Shown here: piece after piece, positions 21,350 to 23,585 of the stretch
Position numbering within the stretch: position 1 is the first letter of the stretch
Layout: every line of letters starts with the position of its first letter
Program-made: the position numbers and the translations under genes
IMG/VR virus record: IMGVR_UViG_3300034092_002928
Coordinates: 1 to 23,585 of that record
Length of the DNA: 23,585 bases
From: a virus
Reading direction: 5' to 3' (one strand)
The notes under the pieces: model-generated
The model's database searches: none
What the model saw: only the letters and a program-made list of their open reading frames with translations
What the model was told of the DNA's origin: nothing

Positions 21350-23585
21350 ATGTCATTTGAATATAAAAATCCTTTATCGCCAGCACAATTAGGTGGAACA
21401 CAAAGTGTTGCTAGAACTGTCCCATTTGGAACTAATTTTTCGGTATTAAATGTAGGGGGTTACATGGAGGTTTATTATTTAAGAGACCTTGAATTAATTC
21501 TTACCGCTACAACATACCCATCACAAATTCAATTATCCGCTAATACAATACCAATTAACTTTACTAAAGGTACTGGTTCGGTATTTTCACCTGATGGTAT
21601 AAGTTTAAATTCGGACAACATTTCTACAGGTAGGAGAAGATTGGGTATGCAAGTTTATGTTCAAGAAACCGATACCGTTTATCAATACACAATACCTAAT
21701 TATGAATTTTTGTGGAATTCATTGTCAGGACTTACAGGTAATTCAGCAAAAACTCAAACAGAATATTCAACTACGGTTAATAATCGTTCTCAAGCGGGTA
21801 GAGATTTCATTAACGCTTGGACTGGTTCGACAATTGAAGGGTATAATGATACAAGAGAAAATGCTCGATGGAGAATATTTTATGGTACAGATACTCAAAT
21901 TACAGGTGGAACTTATTATTCTGGGACATCTCAATTAGATTTATTTAATAATACTGGTGGTACAATAACAATTACAGGTTTAACCGCACCAATTACAGGT
22001 GGAACTTATGATGGTGGTAACCAAACTTTAACTCTAACCAATTCTCTTGGTGAGGATATTCAAGTAACTGGATTTACATCAGGTGGAGGAGGTAGTCCTC
22101 TTAGTGTTGGAGATGGTACAACAACTGTTGCCAATGTCACAGGTATGACATTTTCAGGTGCTTCAGTTATTGATAATGGAAACGGAAATGTAATTATTGA
22201 ATTTACGGGTGGAACGGGAACATCAGGAACTAGTGGTACTTCAGGTTTAAGTGGAGTTGATGGTACATCAGGTTCATCAGGAACTAGCGGTACGGATGGA
22301 ACTAGCGGTTCTTCAGGAACTTCAGGATCAAGTGGTACGGATGGAACTAGCGGTTCTTCAGGTACTTCAGGTTCTTCAGGAACAGATGGTACATCAGGTT
22401 CAAGCGGTATAGATGGAACTAGTGGAAGCTCAGGTACAGATGGTTCTTCAGGAACTTCAGGATCAAGTGGTATAGATGGTACAAGTGGTTCTTCAGGAAC
22501 AGATGGTACTTCAGGTTCAAGCGGAACAGATGGAACTAGCGGTTCTTCAGGAACTTCAGGTTCAAGCGGTACGGATGGAACTAGCGGTTCTTCAGGAACT
22601 TCAGGTTCTTCAGGAACAGATGGTACATCAGGTTCAAGCGGTATAGATGGAACTAGTGGAAGCTCAGGTACAGATGGTTCTTCAGGAACTTCAGGATCAA
22701 GTGGTATAGATGGTACAAGTGGTTCTTCAGGAACAGATGGTACTTCAGGTTCAAGCGGAACAGATGGAACTAGCGGTTCTTCAGGAACTTCAGGTTCAAG
22801 CGGAACAGATGGTACATCAGGTTCAAGCGGTATAGATGGAACTAGCGGTTCTTCAGGAACTTCAGGGTTATCTGGTGTTGACGGAACTAGTGGTAGCTCA
22901 GGAACAGATGGTACTTCAGGTTCAAGTGGTATAGATGGTACAAGTGGTTCTTCAGGAACTTCAGGTTCAAGTGGTATAGATGGTACAAGTGGTTCTTCAG
23001 GAACTTCAGGTTCAAGCGGAACAGATGGAACTAGCGGTTCTTCAGGAACTTCAGGTTCAAGTGGAACAGATGGAACTAGCGGTTCTTCAGGAACAGATGG
23101 AACTTCAGGTTCAAGTGGTATAGATGGAACTTCAGGTTCAAGCGGTATAGATGGAACTTCAGGTTCAAGCGGTATAGATGGAACTAGCGGTTCTTCAGGA
23201 ACTTCAGGTTCAAGCGGAACAGATGGAACTTCAGGTTCAAGCGGTATAGATGGAACTTCAGGTTCAAGCGGAACAGATGGTACATCAGGTTCAAGTGGTA
23301 TAGATGGTACATCAGGTTCTTCAGGAACTTCAGGTTCAAGTGGAACAGATGGAACTAGCGGTTCTTCAGGAACTTCAGGTTCAAGTGGAACAGATGGAAC
23401 TAGCGGTTCTTCAGGAACTTCAGGTTCAAGCGGTATAGATGGAACTAGCGGTTCTTCAGGAACTTCAGGTTCAAGCGGAACAGATGGTACATCAGGTTCT
23501 TCAGGAACTTCAGGTTCAAGTGGAACAGATGGAACTAGCGGTTCTTCAGGAACTTCAGGTTCAAGTGGAACAGATGGAACTAGCG
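21350..23585 (+). CDS. Collagen-like fibre protein, 3' end beyond the window
   Basis: An ATG at 21350 opens a frame with no stop before the window end, giving 745 complete codons; the gene is incomplete. Residues 1-180 (MSFEYKNPLSPAQLGG …) are an unrecognised beta-type region with WNSLSGLTG and RWRIFYGTD segments. Residues about 184-244 hold two copies of a 30-residue beta repeat starting ITGGTY and ending ITGLTAP or VTGFTS, a pattern common in phage fibres. From residue 290 (base 22217) to the end, every third residue is Gly: 152 triplets, almost all GTS, GSS, GTD or GID, with rare GLS and GVD and no proline. It probably forms a long shaft carrying a C-terminal tip domain outside the window. 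Trimerisation like collagen is inferred. The start has AAAATATAGAAT before it and no Shine-Dalgarno sequence. Confidence 0.88.
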   Translation, partial: MSFEYKNPLSPAQLGGTQSVARTVPFGTNFSVLNVGGYMEVYYLRDLELILTATTYPSQIQLSANTIPINFTKGTGSVFSPDGISLNSDNISTGRRRLGMQVYVQETDTVYQYTIPNYEFLWNSLSGLTGNSAKTQTEYSTTVNNRSQAGRDFINAWTGSTIEGYNDTRENARWRIFYGTDTQITGGTYYSGTSQLDLFNNTGGTITITGLTAPITGGTYDGGNQTLTLTNSLGEDIQVTGFTSGGGGSPLSVGDGTTTVANVTGMTFSGASVIDNGNGNVIIEFTGGTGTSGTSGTSGLSGVDGTSGSSGTSGTDGTSGSSGTSGSSGTDGTSGSSGTSGSSGTDGTSGSSGIDGTSGSSGTDGSSGTSGSSGIDGTSGSSGTDGTSGSSGTDGTSGSSGTSGSSGTDGTSGSSGTSGSSGTDGTSGSSGIDGTSGSSGTDGSSGTSGSSGIDGTSGSSGTDGTSGSSGTDGTSGSSGTSGSSGTDGTSGSSGIDGTSGSSGTSGLSGVDGTSGSSGTDGTSGSSGIDGTSGSSGTSGSSGIDGTSGSSGTSGSSGTDGTSGSSGTSGSSGTDGTSGSSGTDGTSGSSGIDGTSGSSGIDGTSGSSGIDGTSGSSGTSGSSGTDGTSGSSGIDGTSGSSGTDGTSGSSGIDGTSGSSGTSGSSGTDGTSGSSGTSGSSGTDGTSGSSGTSGSSGIDGTSGSSGTSGSSGTDGTSGSSGTSGSSGTDGTSGSSGTSGSSGTDGTS
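21899..22081 (+). repeat. Two ITGGTY beta repeats in the fibre protein
   Basis: Copy one (21899-21991) encodes ITGGTYYSG…LDLFNNTGG…ITGLTAP and copy two (21992-22081) ITGGTYDGG…LTLTNSLGE…VTGFTS. They are adjacent and in frame. They probably fold as a short beta shaft between the N-terminal attachment region and the Gly-X-Y repeat. Confidence 0.7.
22217..23585 (+). repeat. Gly-X-Y coding repeat, 152 triplets and continuing
   Basis: Nine-base periodicity holds without any loss of register to the window end. Position X is Thr or Ser, with Ile, Leu or Val in some triplets; position Y is Ser or Asp. The most common larger unit is 45 bases (GSS-GTS-GSS-GTD/GID-GTS), mixed with 27-base units. The same residues use alternating codons (for GSS: ggttcttca, ggttcaagc, ggttcaagt, ggatcaagt, ggaagctca). 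Confidence 0.92.
22334..22801 (+). repeat. 234-base tandem duplication inside the Gly-X-Y region
   Basis: Bases 22334-22567 and 22568-22801 are identical by eye except one synonymous change (ggtact versus ggaact). 234 bases is 78 codons, or 26 whole triplets, so frame and triplet register are kept. It includes the distinctive ggaagctca and ggatcaagt codon variants in the same order in both copies, which marks a copy event rather than simple repeat similarity. Confidence 0.85.

Noticed and set aside
21657-21938. A 93-codon open frame on the + strand.
   Set aside because: It lies in another frame inside the fibre gene that starts at 21350, whose own frame is open from 21350 to the window end and makes clear structural-protein sense.
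22217-23585. CRISPR-like or satellite array suggested by the regular repeats.
   Set aside because: The period is 9 bases with no unique spacers, and it is an open reading frame of Gly-X-Y triplets, so it is a coding repeat.

Overview
The window is part of the genome of a tailed bacteriophage with a contractile-type (T4-like) baseplate, almost certainly from a host in the Bacteroidota. The phage call rests on a gp25-like, a gp6/gpJ-like and a gp7/gpI-like baseplate wedge protein in one co-directional block, with free-standing GIY-YIG and HNH endonucleases between the genes. The host call rests on three things: AT-rich sequence, start codons with no Shine-Dalgarno sequence anywhere in the window, and modules typical of Bacteroidota (SprB repeats, a DUF5522 protein). 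Every gene is on the + strand and no gap exceeds about 100 bases.

Layout. (1) 2-832: the 3' end of a class II (B12-dependent) ribonucleotide reductase gene, closed by a clear hairpin terminator (861-896). (2) 920-1871: a GIY-YIG homing-type endonuclease overlapping a small DUF5522 cysteine-motif gene, which itself overlaps the first baseplate gene. (3) 1864-4178: gp25-like and gp6-like wedge proteins. (4) 4271-13178: four tightly packed virion-type genes, led by a 1,761-codon protein with a carboxypeptidase-regulatory-like N-terminal domain and an unusual central block of hydrophobic helices; the last gene carries a PKD domain. (5) 13211-13855: an HNH endonuclease inserted between structural genes. 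(6) 13863-17755: an unrecognised structural gene, then the gp7/gpI-like wedge protein. (7) 17755-23585: a host-contact or fibre region with a seven-repeat SprB-like protein, a small Cys-rich protein, a protein with a Pro-Thr linker, and a fibre protein still open at the window end whose last 456 residues are an uninterrupted proline-free Gly-X-Y repeat.

How it fits together. Regions 3-7 read as one late operon building the baseplate and the adhesins attached to it; many junctions are 1-14 base overlaps, which suggests coupled translation. The reductase belongs to the preceding nucleotide-metabolism block and is separated by the terminator. The most unusual items are the proline-free collagen-like tail with its almost exact 234-base tandem duplication, the SprB-repeat virion protein, the baseplate-region protein with hydrophobic helices, and a TATTTATA motif just upstream of several genes.
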